Below are positions 49,148-57,488 of a stretch of 64,000 bases of DNA, piece after piece (the stretch's first letter is position 1; the number at the start of each line of letters is the position of its first letter). The position numbers and the translations under genes were made by a program. A model generated the notes under the pieces. The model was not told the DNA's origin and ran no database searches. It worked only from the letters and a program-made list of their open reading frames with translations. Origin of the DNA: Bog-473 sp963804055 (GTDB lineage Bacteria > Actinomycetota > Acidimicrobiia > Acidimicrobiales > RAAP-2); assembly GCA_963804055.1 (NCBI GenBank), contig CAWDOU010000013.1, forward strand, positions 734,366 to 798,365, read 5' to 3'.

Positions 49148-50128
49148 CTACCGATTGACGGGGGACATGTCGGCGTAACGATCCCCTTTGGCGGGGGCGA
49201 CCGTGTCCAGCACGGCAAGGTCTTCCTCGGTCAGCTCGACGTCGAGCGCGCCGACGTTCTCCTCCAGGTAGGTGCGGCGCTTGGTGCCGGGGATCGGGGC
49301 GACGTCGCGTCCGGCCGCGTGCACGAAGGCCAGCGCGACCTGCCCGGGAGTGCACCCCTTGGCCGAGGCGAGCTGGTCGATGACCTCCACGATGGCCACG
49401 TTGTCCGCCAGGTTGTCGCCCTGGAAGCGCGGCTGGTAGCGCCGGAAGTCGCTCTCGTCCAGGTCGTCGATGGAGCGCAGGGCCCCGGTGAGGAAGCCGC
49501 GGCCGAGCGGGCTGTAGGGCACGAAGCCGATGCCGAGCTCGCGCAGTGTGGGCAGGATCTCCTCTTCGGGGTCACGCGACCAGACCGAGTACTCGGTCTG
49601 CAGGGCGGAGATGGGGTGCACGGCATGGGCCCGCCGGATGGTGGCCGGCGCCGCCTCGGACAGTCCGAGGAAGCGGACCTTGCCCTGCGCCACCAGTTCG
49701 CCCATGGCCCCCACCGTCTCCTCAATGGGCGTGTCCGGGTCGACACGGTGCTGGTAGTAGAGGTCGATGTGGTCGATGCCCAGCCGCTGCAACGAGGCGT
49801 CGCAGGACCGGTGCACGTACTCGGGGCGGCCGTTGATCGCCCTCTTGGTCGGGTCGTCGGGGTCGCGCACGATGCCGAACTTGGTGGCGATGACGGCCTC
49901 GTCACGTCGCCCGGCCAGCGCCTGGCCGACGAGCACCTCGTTGGTGAACGGCCCGTACATGTCGGACGTGTCGAAGAAGGTGACCCCGAGCTCCAGGGCG
50001 CGGTGGATGGTGGCGGTGGACTCGGCGTCGTCGACAGGACCGTAGAAGTCCGACATCCCCATGCACCCCAGCCCCTGGCGGGAGGCCATGAGGCCCTGCG
50101 TTCCGAGCGCGATCGTTTCCATGGCCAT
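49148..50128 (-). CDS. Aldo/keto reductase
   Basis: A 326-residue NADPH-dependent (alpha/beta)8-barrel reductase of the AKR13/Tas-like group. It has GLGCMGMSDFYG, FFDTSDMYGPFTNEVLVGQAL with the catalytic Asp-Tyr pair, VIATKFGI with the catalytic Lys, YYQHRVDPDTPIEETVGAM with the catalytic His, and the cofactor segment IPGTKRRTYLEENVGA. AGGAG lies 4 nt before the first ATG (MAMETI) and 10 nt before the second, so a start at 50122 is possible. A TAGGGT box lies about 40 bp upstream. The substrate cannot be told from sequence. Confidence 0.9.
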   Translation of the reverse strand: MAMETIALGTQGLMASRQGLGCMGMSDFYGPVDDAESTATIHRALELGVTFFDTSDMYGPFTNEVLVGQALAGRRDEAVIATKFGIVRDPDDPTKRAINGRPEYVHRSCDASLQRLGIDHIDLYYQHRVDPDTPIEETVGAMGELVAQGKVRFLGLSEAAPATIRRAHAVHPISALQTEYSVWSRDPEEEILPTLRELGIGFVPYSPLGRGFLTGALRSIDDLDESDFRRYQPRFQGDNLADNVAIVEVIDQLASAKGCTPGQVALAFVHAAGRDVAPIPGTKRRTYLEENVGALDVELTEEDLAVLDTVAPAKGDRYADMSPVNR

Positions 50129-50209
50129 CTGGCTCCTCTCGTCATGACCACCGGGTGCCGGTCGAGCCCACCCTACGGCGGCGGTCACCGACGTGACGCA
50201 ACCGGCCGG

Positions 50210-50731
50210 CTACCAGCTGCGGCCGTGCTCCACCCGCTGGCCCGTGGCCGCCAGCTCCTCGAGGCGCAACGCGTACTCCTCCGAGTCGATGTCGTAGACC
50301 CACATGACGAGCGCGTCCTGTCCGGTCACCGGGTAGTAGTGCTTGCGCACCGCGACGGGGGCGAACCCGAACCGCCGGTACAGCGCCTGGGCCGGCTCGT
50401 TGTTGGCCGCCACCTCGAGTGAGATGTGCTTGACGCCGCCGGCGCGCAGCGTGTGGATGCCATCGACGATCATGGTGGTGGCCACGCCGGTGCGCTGGAA
50501 CGTGGGTGCGGTGGCGATGGTGGTCATGTGCGCCTCGTCGTCGAGCATCATGAAGCCGATGTAGCCGGCCATCTCCTCGCCGTCCCAGACGGCGCGATAG
50601 AGCCGGCCCTTGCGCAGCGCCAGCTCGGAGTTGAACACGGCGACCGACCACGGCTCGGGGAAGACCTTGCTCTCGATCCGGAGCACGTGGCGAAGGTCCC
50701 GTCGCTTGAGCTTCTCAATGCGCAGCGTCAC
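50210..50731 (-). CDS. rimI: Ribosomal protein S18 alanine N-acetyltransferase
   Basis: A 173-residue GNAT acetyltransferase. It shows the acetyl-CoA-binding segment TFQRTGVATTMIVDGIHTLRAGG, the conserved LEVAANNEPAQALYRRFGF and the GFMMLDDEAHMTTIAT strand. RimI acetylates the N-terminal alanine of S18, and in actinobacteria the gene usually accompanies tsaB. The GTG start is 12 bp after the tsaB stop, with a GAGGAC ribosome site. tsaD, which often follows in related genomes, is not next here. Confidence 0.9.
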   Translation of the reverse strand: MTLRIEKLKRRDLRHVLRIESKVFPEPWSVAVFNSELALRKGRLYRAVWDGEEMAGYIGFMMLDDEAHMTTIATAPTFQRTGVATTMIVDGIHTLRAGGVKHISLEVAANNEPAQALYRRFGFAPVAVRKHYYPVTGQDALVMWVYDIDSEEYALRLEELAATGQRVEHGRSW

Positions 50732-50743
50732 GTCGCCACGTCC

Positions 50744-51490
50744 TCAGGACCGCACGGCGCGGTCGAAGTTGCTCGTGGCGTCCGCCTCACGCATGTACAG
50801 AGGAACGACCGAGGCGGGCGGAACTGGCGGTTCCCCCGCTTGCAGCCGGGCGCGGGCCAGGTCGAGCAGAGCGCCCGGTGGCGGGAAGGCAAGGCCGGGC
50901 GCCCACGGGTCCACCCCGGGAACGTCCCGCAGCACGTCGGCGTACCGCATTGCGCCGTCGCCCACGGCGTGCACCGGCTCACCGGCGAACTCCCCCAGCG
51001 CGGCCGCCAGGTCCTCCGGCGCGTACAGCGCGACGCCCAGCCGCACGTCGTGGACGGCCGGCAACGGTCCGGGGACGTCGATCTCGTGGACCGCCGCGAA
51101 GACCTCGCCGCGCCGGGCGTCGACGCAGGCCAGCACCAGGCCCCGCAGCCCGGCCGCGGCGGCGCCGCACGTCAGGATGTCGAGGCTGGTCGCCCCGACG
51201 ACCCCGATGCCCAACGACTGCGCCAGCCCCTTCGCCGCGGCCACCCCGACGCGCAGGCCGGTGAAGAGACCGGGTCCGATGTCGACCGCCACGACGCCCA
51301 GGTCGCCCGGGACCAGATCGAGCTGCGCCAGCAGGTGTTCCAACGCGGGCGTCAGCGTCTCCACGTGCCGCCGCCGTCCCGTCAGGGTCAACTCGGCCTG
51401 CACGCCGGCGGCGGTCCGCACGGCCACCCCGACGGTCTCGGTGGCCGTCTCGATCGCCACCATGGCACCCGACACGTCGCCCCCGCTCAC
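50744..51490 (-). CDS. tsaB: tRNA t6A modification protein TsaB
   Basis: A 248-residue ASKHA-fold protein. It has VAIETATETVGVAV, LTLTGRRRHVETLTPALEHLLAQ and VVAVDIGPGLFTGLRVGVAAAKGLAQSL, all typical of TsaB. TsaB has no catalytic site and scaffolds TsaD, with TsaE, for threonylcarbamoyl transfer to A37 of ANN-reading tRNAs. The start is the GTG overlapping the tsaE stop by 4 bp. The ORF could be extended 6 codons upstream to another start, but the coupling makes this unlikely. Confidence 0.93.
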   Translation of the reverse strand: MSGGDVSGAMVAIETATETVGVAVRTAAGVQAELTLTGRRRHVETLTPALEHLLAQLDLVPGDLGVVAVDIGPGLFTGLRVGVAAAKGLAQSLGIGVVGATSLDILTCGAAAAGLRGLVLACVDARRGEVFAAVHEIDVPGPLPAVHDVRLGVALYAPEDLAAALGEFAGEPVHAVGDGAMRYADVLRDVPGVDPWAPGLAFPPPGALLDLARARLQAGEPPVPPASVVPLYMREADATSNFDRAVRS

Positions 51491-51996
51491 GTCGTCGCCG
51501 GCGTGCACAGTGCCGCCACCGCGTCCGAGCGTCCCTCCCAGCGGCCGCGGCCCACCAGGGTGAGCACGCGTCGCTCGGGCGCCCCCTCGGGGTCGGGGAC
51601 GGCGATCGTCACCTCGAGCGCGCTGTCACCGAGCGCCGGGGCCGCCAGCTCGCCCCACTCGACCACCACCACCGCGTCCTCTTCGACCAGCTCGGCCAGG
51701 GCCAGGTCGGCCACCTCGTCCACTGAGCCGGTCCGGTAGACGTCGGCGTGGATGAGCAGCCCGACCGGGCTGCCCTCGCCGCAGCTGTACTGGCGCACCA
51801 GCGCGAAGGTCGGGCTGGTCACCGGGCCCGCCACTCCCAGGGCGGCGGCGAAGCCCTGGGCGAAGACGGTCTTGCCGGCGCCGAGGTCCCCCACCAGCAG
51901 CACGACGTCGCCGGGCCGGCACAGCTCCGCCAGGCGCCCGGCCAGCGCCCTGGTGGCGTCGGGTGACGCGCTCGCCCAGGTGAGGGGCCAGCTCAC
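51487..51996 (-). CDS. tsaE: tRNA t6A ATPase TsaE
   Basis: A 169-residue P-loop ATPase. The Walker A is VLLVGDLGAGKTVFAQGFAAALG, then GPVTSPTFALVRQY and the Walker-B-like ADVYRTGS and VVVVEWGELA. It energises the TsaBD complex. The GTG overlaps the upstream glycosylase stop (GTGA) and the stop overlaps tsaB (GTGA). The three genes are thus translated as a chain. Confidence 0.94.
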   Translation of the reverse strand: MSWPLTWASASPDATRALAGRLAELCRPGDVVLLVGDLGAGKTVFAQGFAAALGVAGPVTSPTFALVRQYSCGEGSPVGLLIHADVYRTGSVDEVADLALAELVEEDAVVVVEWGELAAPALGDSALEVTIAVPDPEGAPERRVLTLVGRGRWEGRSDAVAALCTPATT

Positions 51997-52571
51997 GACG
52001 GCCTCGCGCCCATGAGACGCTTGGCCCGGATGAAGTCGGCCCGCATCTCGGCCATGGCCTCCCCGCCCGCCCGCAGGACGTAGGCCGGGTGGTACGTCGG
52101 GACCACGTTGGCCCGCCCCCTCTCGAAGACCTGTCCGCGCAGCTCCCGGATCCCCTTGGTCGTCTCGAGCAGCAGCTTGGTGGCGAAGTTCCCCAACGTG
52201 ATGATGACGCGGGGGTCGATGAGCTCGATCTGCTCGGTCAGGTAGGGCCGGCACGCCTCGATCTCCTTGGGCGCCGGGTCCCGGTTCTGCGGCGGGCGGC
52301 ACTTGACCACATTGGCGATGTAGCACTCGGCCCTCGTCAGTCCGACCTCCTCCCACATGAGACGGTCGAGCAGCTTCCCCGAACGCCCGACGAAGGGCTC
52401 GCCGGCCAGGTCCTCCTCCCGGCCCGGTCCCTCGCCCACGAAGAGCAGGTCGGCCGTCGGCGACCCGACGCCGAAGACCACCTGCGTACGGCCCTTGGCC
52501 AACGGACACAGGGTGCAGGTGGACGCGGTCACCCGCAGCCGCTCCAGCGCGGTGGCGCCGGCCTCAGGCAC
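51993..52571 (-). CDS. udg: Uracil-DNA glycosylase, family 4, iron-sulfur type
   Basis: A 192-residue base-excision repair enzyme. It has the active-site motif FVGEGPGREEDLAGEPFVGRSG and the HPAYVLR motif. Four cysteines are spaced as in family 4 for a [4Fe-4S] cluster: CTLC near the N-terminus, then NVVKC with 15 residues before the last (EACRPYL). The GTG overlaps the alr stop by 8 bp. No ATG fits. It sits in a cell-wall/tRNA-modification operon by position, not by function. Confidence 0.92.
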   Translation of the reverse strand: MPEAGATALERLRVTASTCTLCPLAKGRTQVVFGVGSPTADLLFVGEGPGREEDLAGEPFVGRSGKLLDRLMWEEVGLTRAECYIANVVKCRPPQNRDPAPKEIEACRPYLTEQIELIDPRVIITLGNFATKLLLETTKGIRELRGQVFERGRANVVPTYHPAYVLRAGGEAMAEMRADFIRAKRLMGARPS

Positions 52572-53793
52572 CGGGAACGTCGGGACGGTTGACCAGGATC
52601 CGTGGCATGCGGGGCCCGATGCCGCACACCACCTCGTAGCTGATCGTCCCGGCCATGGCGGCCCAGTCGTCCGCCGTGATCTCCTCGTCGCCCTGCCGGC
52701 CCAACAGGACGACCTCGTCGCCGGGGCGCACCGAGGCATCATCGCCGCAGTCGACCACGAGCTGGTCCATCGTCACCATGCCGGCCAGCGGTCGGCGGGT
52801 GCCGCCGATCAGGACTTCGAAGCCGCCGGCAAAGAGGACGCGGGGCACGCCGTCGGCGTAGCCGATGGGGACCGTGGCCACGAGCGAGCGCGTCGGCAGC
52901 GGGCGCAGCCTGCCGTAGGAGGGGCGCTCCCCCGCCTCAAGGACGCGGACCGCCACCACACGCGCCTTGAGCGCCATGGCCGGGCGGAGGTGCTCGCCGC
53001 CGGACTGGGCGTCGAAGGCGTCGCGCACGGGTCGTCCGGGCAGGTAGCCGTAGAGGCCGATGCCGCAGCGCACCATGCCGTGGCGCGCCTCGGGGAAGGC
53101 GATGGCACCTGCGGTGTTGGCGGCGTGCAGCAGCGGCGCCCGGATCCCGGCCTCGGCCAGGTCGGCCACGAGGCGGTCGAAGAAGGCGAGCTGGCCCTCC
53201 GTGTAGGCGTGGTCTTCCGCCCCGCCGTCTGCCACAGGCAGATGGGTCCAGACGCCCTCGAGCCGCAGGGACGGCTCGGCCACCACGGCGCCAGCAATGG
53301 CGCGCAGGTCCTCGGGTGCCGTCCCGACCCGGTGCATCCCGGTGTCGACCTTGACGTGGACGCCGACCGGGCGGCCCGCCGTCGCGGCGGCCGCGCTGAA
53401 GGCGGCGATGCCCGCCTCGGAGTACAGCGTCGGGGTCAGACCGTACGACAGTGCCGTGGCGGCGGCGGCGGGATCGCACTCGGACAGGAGCAACACCGGC
53501 GCCGTGACGCCGTGCTCGCGCAGCTCCACACCCTCGTCGACCAGCGCCACGGCGAGCCGCCCGGCGCCGCCCGCCAGCGCGGCCCGGGCCACCGCCGGTC
53601 CGCCGTGGCCGTAGCCGTGCGCCTTGACCACCGCGCAGAGCTCCGCCGGCGCGGCCAGGCGGGAGAGCACCGCCGCGTTGTGGGCAACGGCGGCCAGGTC
53701 GATCTCGGCCCACGCCGGGCGCGAGCGCCCCTGCGCCATCGTCACGGCCGCGTCGTCGGGAAGCACGAGCGGGGCGGGCGCGCCCTCAGTCAT
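52564..53793 (-). CDS. alr: Alanine racemase
   Basis: A 409-residue PLP enzyme making D-Ala for peptidoglycan. The lysine lies in ELCAVVKAHGYGHG (usual VVKANAYGHG), and the catalytic tyrosine is within PIGYADGVPRVLF. The substrate-binding DTGMHRVG and FDTQ-like strands are also present (the latter ending VCGIGPRMPRI). The ATG overlaps the nnr stop by 8 bp. The N-terminal 25 residues before the PAWAEIDLAAV core are extra. Confidence 0.95.
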   Translation of the reverse strand: MTEGAPAPLVLPDDAAVTMAQGRSRPAWAEIDLAAVAHNAAVLSRLAAPAELCAVVKAHGYGHGGPAVARAALAGGAGRLAVALVDEGVELREHGVTAPVLLLSECDPAAAATALSYGLTPTLYSEAGIAAFSAAAATAGRPVGVHVKVDTGMHRVGTAPEDLRAIAGAVVAEPSLRLEGVWTHLPVADGGAEDHAYTEGQLAFFDRLVADLAEAGIRAPLLHAANTAGAIAFPEARHGMVRCGIGLYGYLPGRPVRDAFDAQSGGEHLRPAMALKARVVAVRVLEAGERPSYGRLRPLPTRSLVATVPIGYADGVPRVLFAGGFEVLIGGTRRPLAGMVTMDQLVVDCGDDASVRPGDEVVLLGRQGDEEITADDWAAMAGTISYEVVCGIGPRMPRILVNRPDVPGA

Positions 53794-55183
53794 CGGCCTC
53801 CTCCGGATCTCCGAGTTCGGAGAGCAGGACGGCCAGCAGGTCTGGGAGGTCGCCGGCGACCAGGCCCTGCGAGGGACCGAGCGAGGCGGCGCGCCCGTGC
53901 ACGTGCGCGGCGATCGCCGCCGCCTCCAGCGCGGGCAGCCCGCGGGCGCAGAAGGCACCGATGATGCCCGAGAGCACGTCGCCGCTCCCCGCGGTGGCCA
54001 ACGAGGGCACGCCCGCCGCCGCCAGGAGCACGTCGGGGGCCGAGCCGTCGGGCGCCGCCACTGCGGTCAGCGGCCCCTTCAAGAGCACGATGGCACCGGT
54101 CGCCCGGGCCAGGGCACGCGCCGCCGCCAGGCGGTCGTCACCGGGGGTGGAGCCGTTGAGTCGCGCGTACTCGCCGTCGTGGGGCGTCAGGATGCTCGGC
54201 GCGCCGCGCTTCTCGATGAGCACGCGCGCCGCCGCCGCACCGCCGAGCGCGCGCAGCGCGTCGGCGTCGATCACCAGCGGGACGGGCACGGCGGCGATGA
54301 CCTCCCTGATGGCGCCGGCGGTGGCTTCGCCGGTCCCGAGCCCGGGTCCCAGCACCACCGCCTTGCACTTGGCGGTGGCCTCCAGGAAGGGGGCGGCCCA
54401 GCCGTGGTCGGGCAGGTGCATGCGCACCGCCTCGGTCGGCCACGCCGCGACGGGGTTCCCCGGCGAGCCCAGGCGGATCATGCCGGCGCCGGCGGCCATG
54501 GCGCCGCGCGTGGAGAGAATGGCCGCACCCTCCATGCCGGGCGAGCCGGCCGCCACGCCGACTGCGGTCGTCCACTTGTTGACCTGGCGGGGACGGGCCG
54601 GCACCAGCGTGACGTCCGCGTCCTCCACCAGCAGCGCCTGCGGTGTGGGGAACCCGATCCCGATGTCGGCCACCTCCACCGTCCCGCTGCACACGGCACC
54701 AGCGCCCTGGAGCAGCCCGGGCTTGAGCGCCGCGAAGGTCACTGTCCGGTCGGCCTGCACCGCGGTGCCGGGGGCCGCACCGCTGTCGGCGTCGACGCCC
54801 GAGGGGATGTCGACGGCCAGCACCAGGGCGCCCGGCGGAAGGCCCGGCGCGTCGTACGAGCCGCGGAACCCCGTCCCGTAGGCCCCGTCGATCACGAGGT
54901 CGCACTGCGGCAAGAGGTCCCCGCCCCCCACGTCGGCGGCGTCGACCACCTCTACCCGGGCCCCCCGGCGGGCCAGGAATGCCGCCGCCACCCGCCCGTC
55001 AGCGCCGTTGCTGCCCTTGCCCGCCACCACCACGACGCGCCGGCCGTAGGCGCCGCCGAGCAGCCGTAGGGCGGCGTGGCCCGCCGCGGTGCCGGCGCGC
55101 GCCACCAGGGTCTCGTGCGAGACGGTGACCAGCGCAGCGGCGTCGGCCGCCCGCATTTCGTCGCGGGTCAGGACGGCGCGCAC
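53786..55183 (-). CDS. nnr: Bifunctional NAD(P)H-hydrate epimerase/dehydratase
   Basis: A 465-residue metabolite-repair enzyme. The N-terminal epimerase domain starts VRAVLTRDEMRAADAAA and has VVVVAGKGSNGADG (usual GNNGGDG) and AVDIPSGVDADSG. The C-terminal ADP-dependent dehydratase (ribokinase-like) domain has VLGPGLGTGEA, ILTPHDGEYARL and the phosphate loop ATAGSGDVLSGIIGA. The start is the GTG giving the family N-terminus; it overlaps the acpS stop by 16 bp. It is coupled downstream to alr, which is a widespread arrangement. Confidence 0.93.
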   Translation of the reverse strand: MRAVLTRDEMRAADAAALVTVSHETLVARAGTAAGHAALRLLGGAYGRRVVVVAGKGSNGADGRVAAAFLARRGARVEVVDAADVGGGDLLPQCDLVIDGAYGTGFRGSYDAPGLPPGALVLAVDIPSGVDADSGAAPGTAVQADRTVTFAALKPGLLQGAGAVCSGTVEVADIGIGFPTPQALLVEDADVTLVPARPRQVNKWTTAVGVAAGSPGMEGAAILSTRGAMAAGAGMIRLGSPGNPVAAWPTEAVRMHLPDHGWAAPFLEATAKCKAVVLGPGLGTGEATAGAIREVIAAVPVPLVIDADALRALGGAAAARVLIEKRGAPSILTPHDGEYARLNGSTPGDDRLAAARALARATGAIVLLKGPLTAVAAPDGSAPDVLLAAAGVPSLATAGSGDVLSGIIGAFCARGLPALEAAAIAAHVHGRAASLGPSQGLVAGDLPDLLAVLLSELGDPEEADD

Positions 55184-55590
55184 GAGACCTGTTCCGCCAC
55201 GACGAAGGCGATCGCCACGCCGTCGGTGTGGGTGAGCGAGAGATGGAAGGCGCCCGCGCCGCGCGTGCCGGCCAGCTCGGCGGCCGTGCCGTGCAGGCGC
55301 AGGTAGGGCGCGTTGCGGGTGGCGCCCGCGCCGGTGGTGCGGCACACCTCGACGTCGGTGAGAGCGAAGCCCCCGATGCCGGTGCCGAGCGCCTTCATGA
55401 CGGCCTCCTTGGCGGCGAAGCGCGCCGCCAGGCTCTGGGCTGCGTCGGCGGAGCCGCCCACGTCCGCGCGCTCGTCGTCGGTGAAGCAGCGCCGGACGAA
55501 CGAGGGTCGGCGGTCGAGCACCCGCCGGAAACGGGCCACATCGACGGCGTCGACCCCCACGCCGACGATGGCCCCGGCGGCGCCGATCAC
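55168..55590 (-). CDS. acpS: Holo-ACP synthase
   Basis: A 140-residue enzyme transferring phosphopantetheine from CoA to acyl carrier protein. It has the metal-binding VGVGVDAVDVARFRRVL and the second signature LAARFAAKEAVMKALGTG. The end HLSLTHTDGVAIAFVVAE is the usual C-terminus. The GTG overlaps the glmS stop by 4 bp (GTGA). It lies in the glmM-glmS-acpS-nnr-alr order common to actinobacteria. Confidence 0.92.
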   Translation of the reverse strand: MIGAAGAIVGVGVDAVDVARFRRVLDRRPSFVRRCFTDDERADVGGSADAAQSLAARFAAKEAVMKALGTGIGGFALTDVEVCRTTGAGATRNAPYLRLHGTAAELAGTRGAGAFHLSLTHTDGVAIAFVVAEQVSCAPS

Positions 55591-57476
55591 TCGACGGTCA
55601 CCGTCTTGGCCAGGTTCCGCGGCCGGTCGGGGTCGTGCCCGTGCAGGCGGGCCAGCCGGTAGGCCAGCTGCTGCAGCGGCACCACGCCGACGACGGGCGA
55701 GAGCAGCGGCGCCGTCGGCGGCACCCACAGCACGTGGTCCGCCACCGCGGCCGATTCCTCGTCGCCGTCCTCGGCCAGCAGCACGACGGTGGCGCCGCGG
55801 GCGCGCACCTCGGCGATGTTGGACAGCATCTTCTCCCACAGCGGGTTGCGCGTGGCGATGCCCACCACGACGGCGCCCGGCTCAATGAGGGCGATCGGCC
55901 CGTGCTTGAGCTCGCCCGCCGGGTAGCCCTCGGCGCGCAGGTAGGCCAGCTCCTTCAGCTTCAGCGCGCCTTCGAGCGCCACCGGGAAGCCCACGTGGCG
56001 CCCGAGGAAGAAGAAGTCGCGGGCGTCGGTCAGCTTGGCCGCCACGTCGTCGACGTCACCCGCCCGCTCCAGGGTCCGGGCCACCAGGCGGGGCAGATCC
56101 TCCATGGCATTCATGGTCTCGTTGATCTCGGCCGCCGGAAGGGCGCCGAGCAACTGGGCCAGGTACAGCCCCAGCACCTCGAGCGCCACAATCTGGGCCA
56201 GGTGGCACTTGGTCGACGCCACGCCGATTTCGGGCCCGGCCCGGGTGTAGAGGACGCCGTCGGCGGCGCGCGCCATCGAGGAGTCCACCACGTTGGAGAC
56301 GACGAGGACCTTGGCGCCGAGGCGCGCCGCCTCGCGCACGGCCTCGGACGTGTCGAGCGTCTCGCCCGACTGCGACACCCCGACGCAGAGCGTCCGCTCG
56401 TTCAGGACCGGGTCGCGGTAGCGGAACTCGCTCGCGATATCCACCTCTGTGGGCAGCTTGACCCAGTGCTCAATGGCGTACTTGGCCACCAGCGCGGCGT
56501 GATAGCTCGAGCCGCACGCCACGATGAACACCTTGTCGATGGCACGCAGGTCGTCGACGCTCAGCCGCATCTCGTCGAGGATGAGCTCGCCGCCGGGCCC
56601 GCGGCGGTCGAGCAGCGTGTCGGCGACCGCCTGCGGCTGCTCGCTGATCTCCTTGGACATGTAGTCCTCGAAGCCGCCCTTCTGCGCCGCCTCGAGGTCC
56701 CAGGTGATGGTCAGCTGCTCGGGCTCGACCGGCGTGCCGTCCAGCGTGGTGACGGCCAGCGCGCCCGGCGTCAGGACGGCGACCTCGTCGTCGGCCAGCG
56801 CGAAGACGCGGCGGGTGTGGCCGATGAGCGCCGGGATGTCGGAAGCGAGGTAGGCGATGCCGTCCTGCAGCCCGAGCACCAGCGGCGTCTTGCGCCGGGC
56901 CGCCACGATGGTGTCGGGCTCGTCGGCCGAGACGACCGCGATGGAGAACGAGCCGCGCAGGCGGGGCAGGACGGCACGGGTCGCCTCGGCCAGGCCGACG
57001 GGGCGGTCCGACCCCGACCCCGACCCCGACCCCGAGCCGGCCATCTCCTGTTCGATCAGGTGCGCCAGCACCTCGGTGTCGGTGGCGGACACCATCGTGT
57101 GCCCGGACGCTTCGAGCTCGGCCCGCAGCTCGGCGTGGTTCTCAATGATCCCGTTGTGGATCAGGGCCAGCCGGCCGGTGCAGTCGACATGGGGGTGGGC
57201 GTTCTCGGCGGTCGGCCCGCCGTGGGTGGCCCAGCGGGTGTGCCCGATGGCGGCGGCATGCCCGGTGGGCGCGTCCGCCGTCAGCTCACCCAGCTCGACG
57301 ATGGAGCTGGTGCCGTCGGCCGCCCGGGCCCGCCACACGGTGTCGGTGCCGTCGGGTCCCTCGACCACCATGGCCACACCGGCGGAGTCGTAGCCCCGGT
57401 ACTCGAGCTGGCGCAGGGCCCCGAGCAGGATCGGGATGGCATCGGCCTCTCCGGTGACGCCGATGATGCCGCACAT
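55587..57476 (-). CDS. glmS: Glutamine-fructose-6-phosphate aminotransferase
   Basis: A 629-residue enzyme making glucosamine-6-phosphate, the first committed step to UDP-GlcNAc. The N-terminal Ntn amidotransferase has catalytic Cys2 (MCGIIGVTG), then ALRQLEYRGYDSAGV. The isomerase half has two SIS domains (VACGSSYHAALVAKY, SQSGETLDTSEAV, LGRHVGFPVALEGALKLKELAY) and ends ARLHGHDPDRPRNLAKTVTVE. A Ser-Gly run (SGSGSGSGSD) encoded by GACCCC repeats interrupts the N-terminal domain; it is an unusual insert. glmM lies 12 bp upstream. Confidence 0.96.
   Translation of the reverse strand: MCGIIGVTGEADAIPILLGALRQLEYRGYDSAGVAMVVEGPDGTDTVWRARAADGTSSIVELGELTADAPTGHAAAIGHTRWATHGGPTAENAHPHVDCTGRLALIHNGIIENHAELRAELEASGHTMVSATDTEVLAHLIEQEMAGSGSGSGSGSDRPVGLAEATRAVLPRLRGSFSIAVVSADEPDTIVAARRKTPLVLGLQDGIAYLASDIPALIGHTRRVFALADDEVAVLTPGALAVTTLDGTPVEPEQLTITWDLEAAQKGGFEDYMSKEISEQPQAVADTLLDRRGPGGELILDEMRLSVDDLRAIDKVFIVACGSSYHAALVAKYAIEHWVKLPTEVDIASEFRYRDPVLNERTLCVGVSQSGETLDTSEAVREAARLGAKVLVVSNVVDSSMARAADGVLYTRAGPEIGVASTKCHLAQIVALEVLGLYLAQLLGALPAAEINETMNAMEDLPRLVARTLERAGDVDDVAAKLTDARDFFFLGRHVGFPVALEGALKLKELAYLRAEGYPAGELKHGPIALIEPGAVVVGIATRNPLWEKMLSNIAEVRARGATVVLLAEDGDEESAAVADHVLWVPPTAPLLSPVVGVVPLQQLAYRLARLHGHDPDRPRNLAKTVTVE
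57010..57033. repeat. Hexanucleotide repeat in glmS
   Basis: Four GACCCC units on the plus strand, read as GGGGTC on the coding strand, encode the Ser-Gly-Ser-Gly insert in GlmS. It is in frame, so length change would not break the gene. Confidence 0.8.
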
Positions 57477-57488
57477 AGTTCCCCCAGG

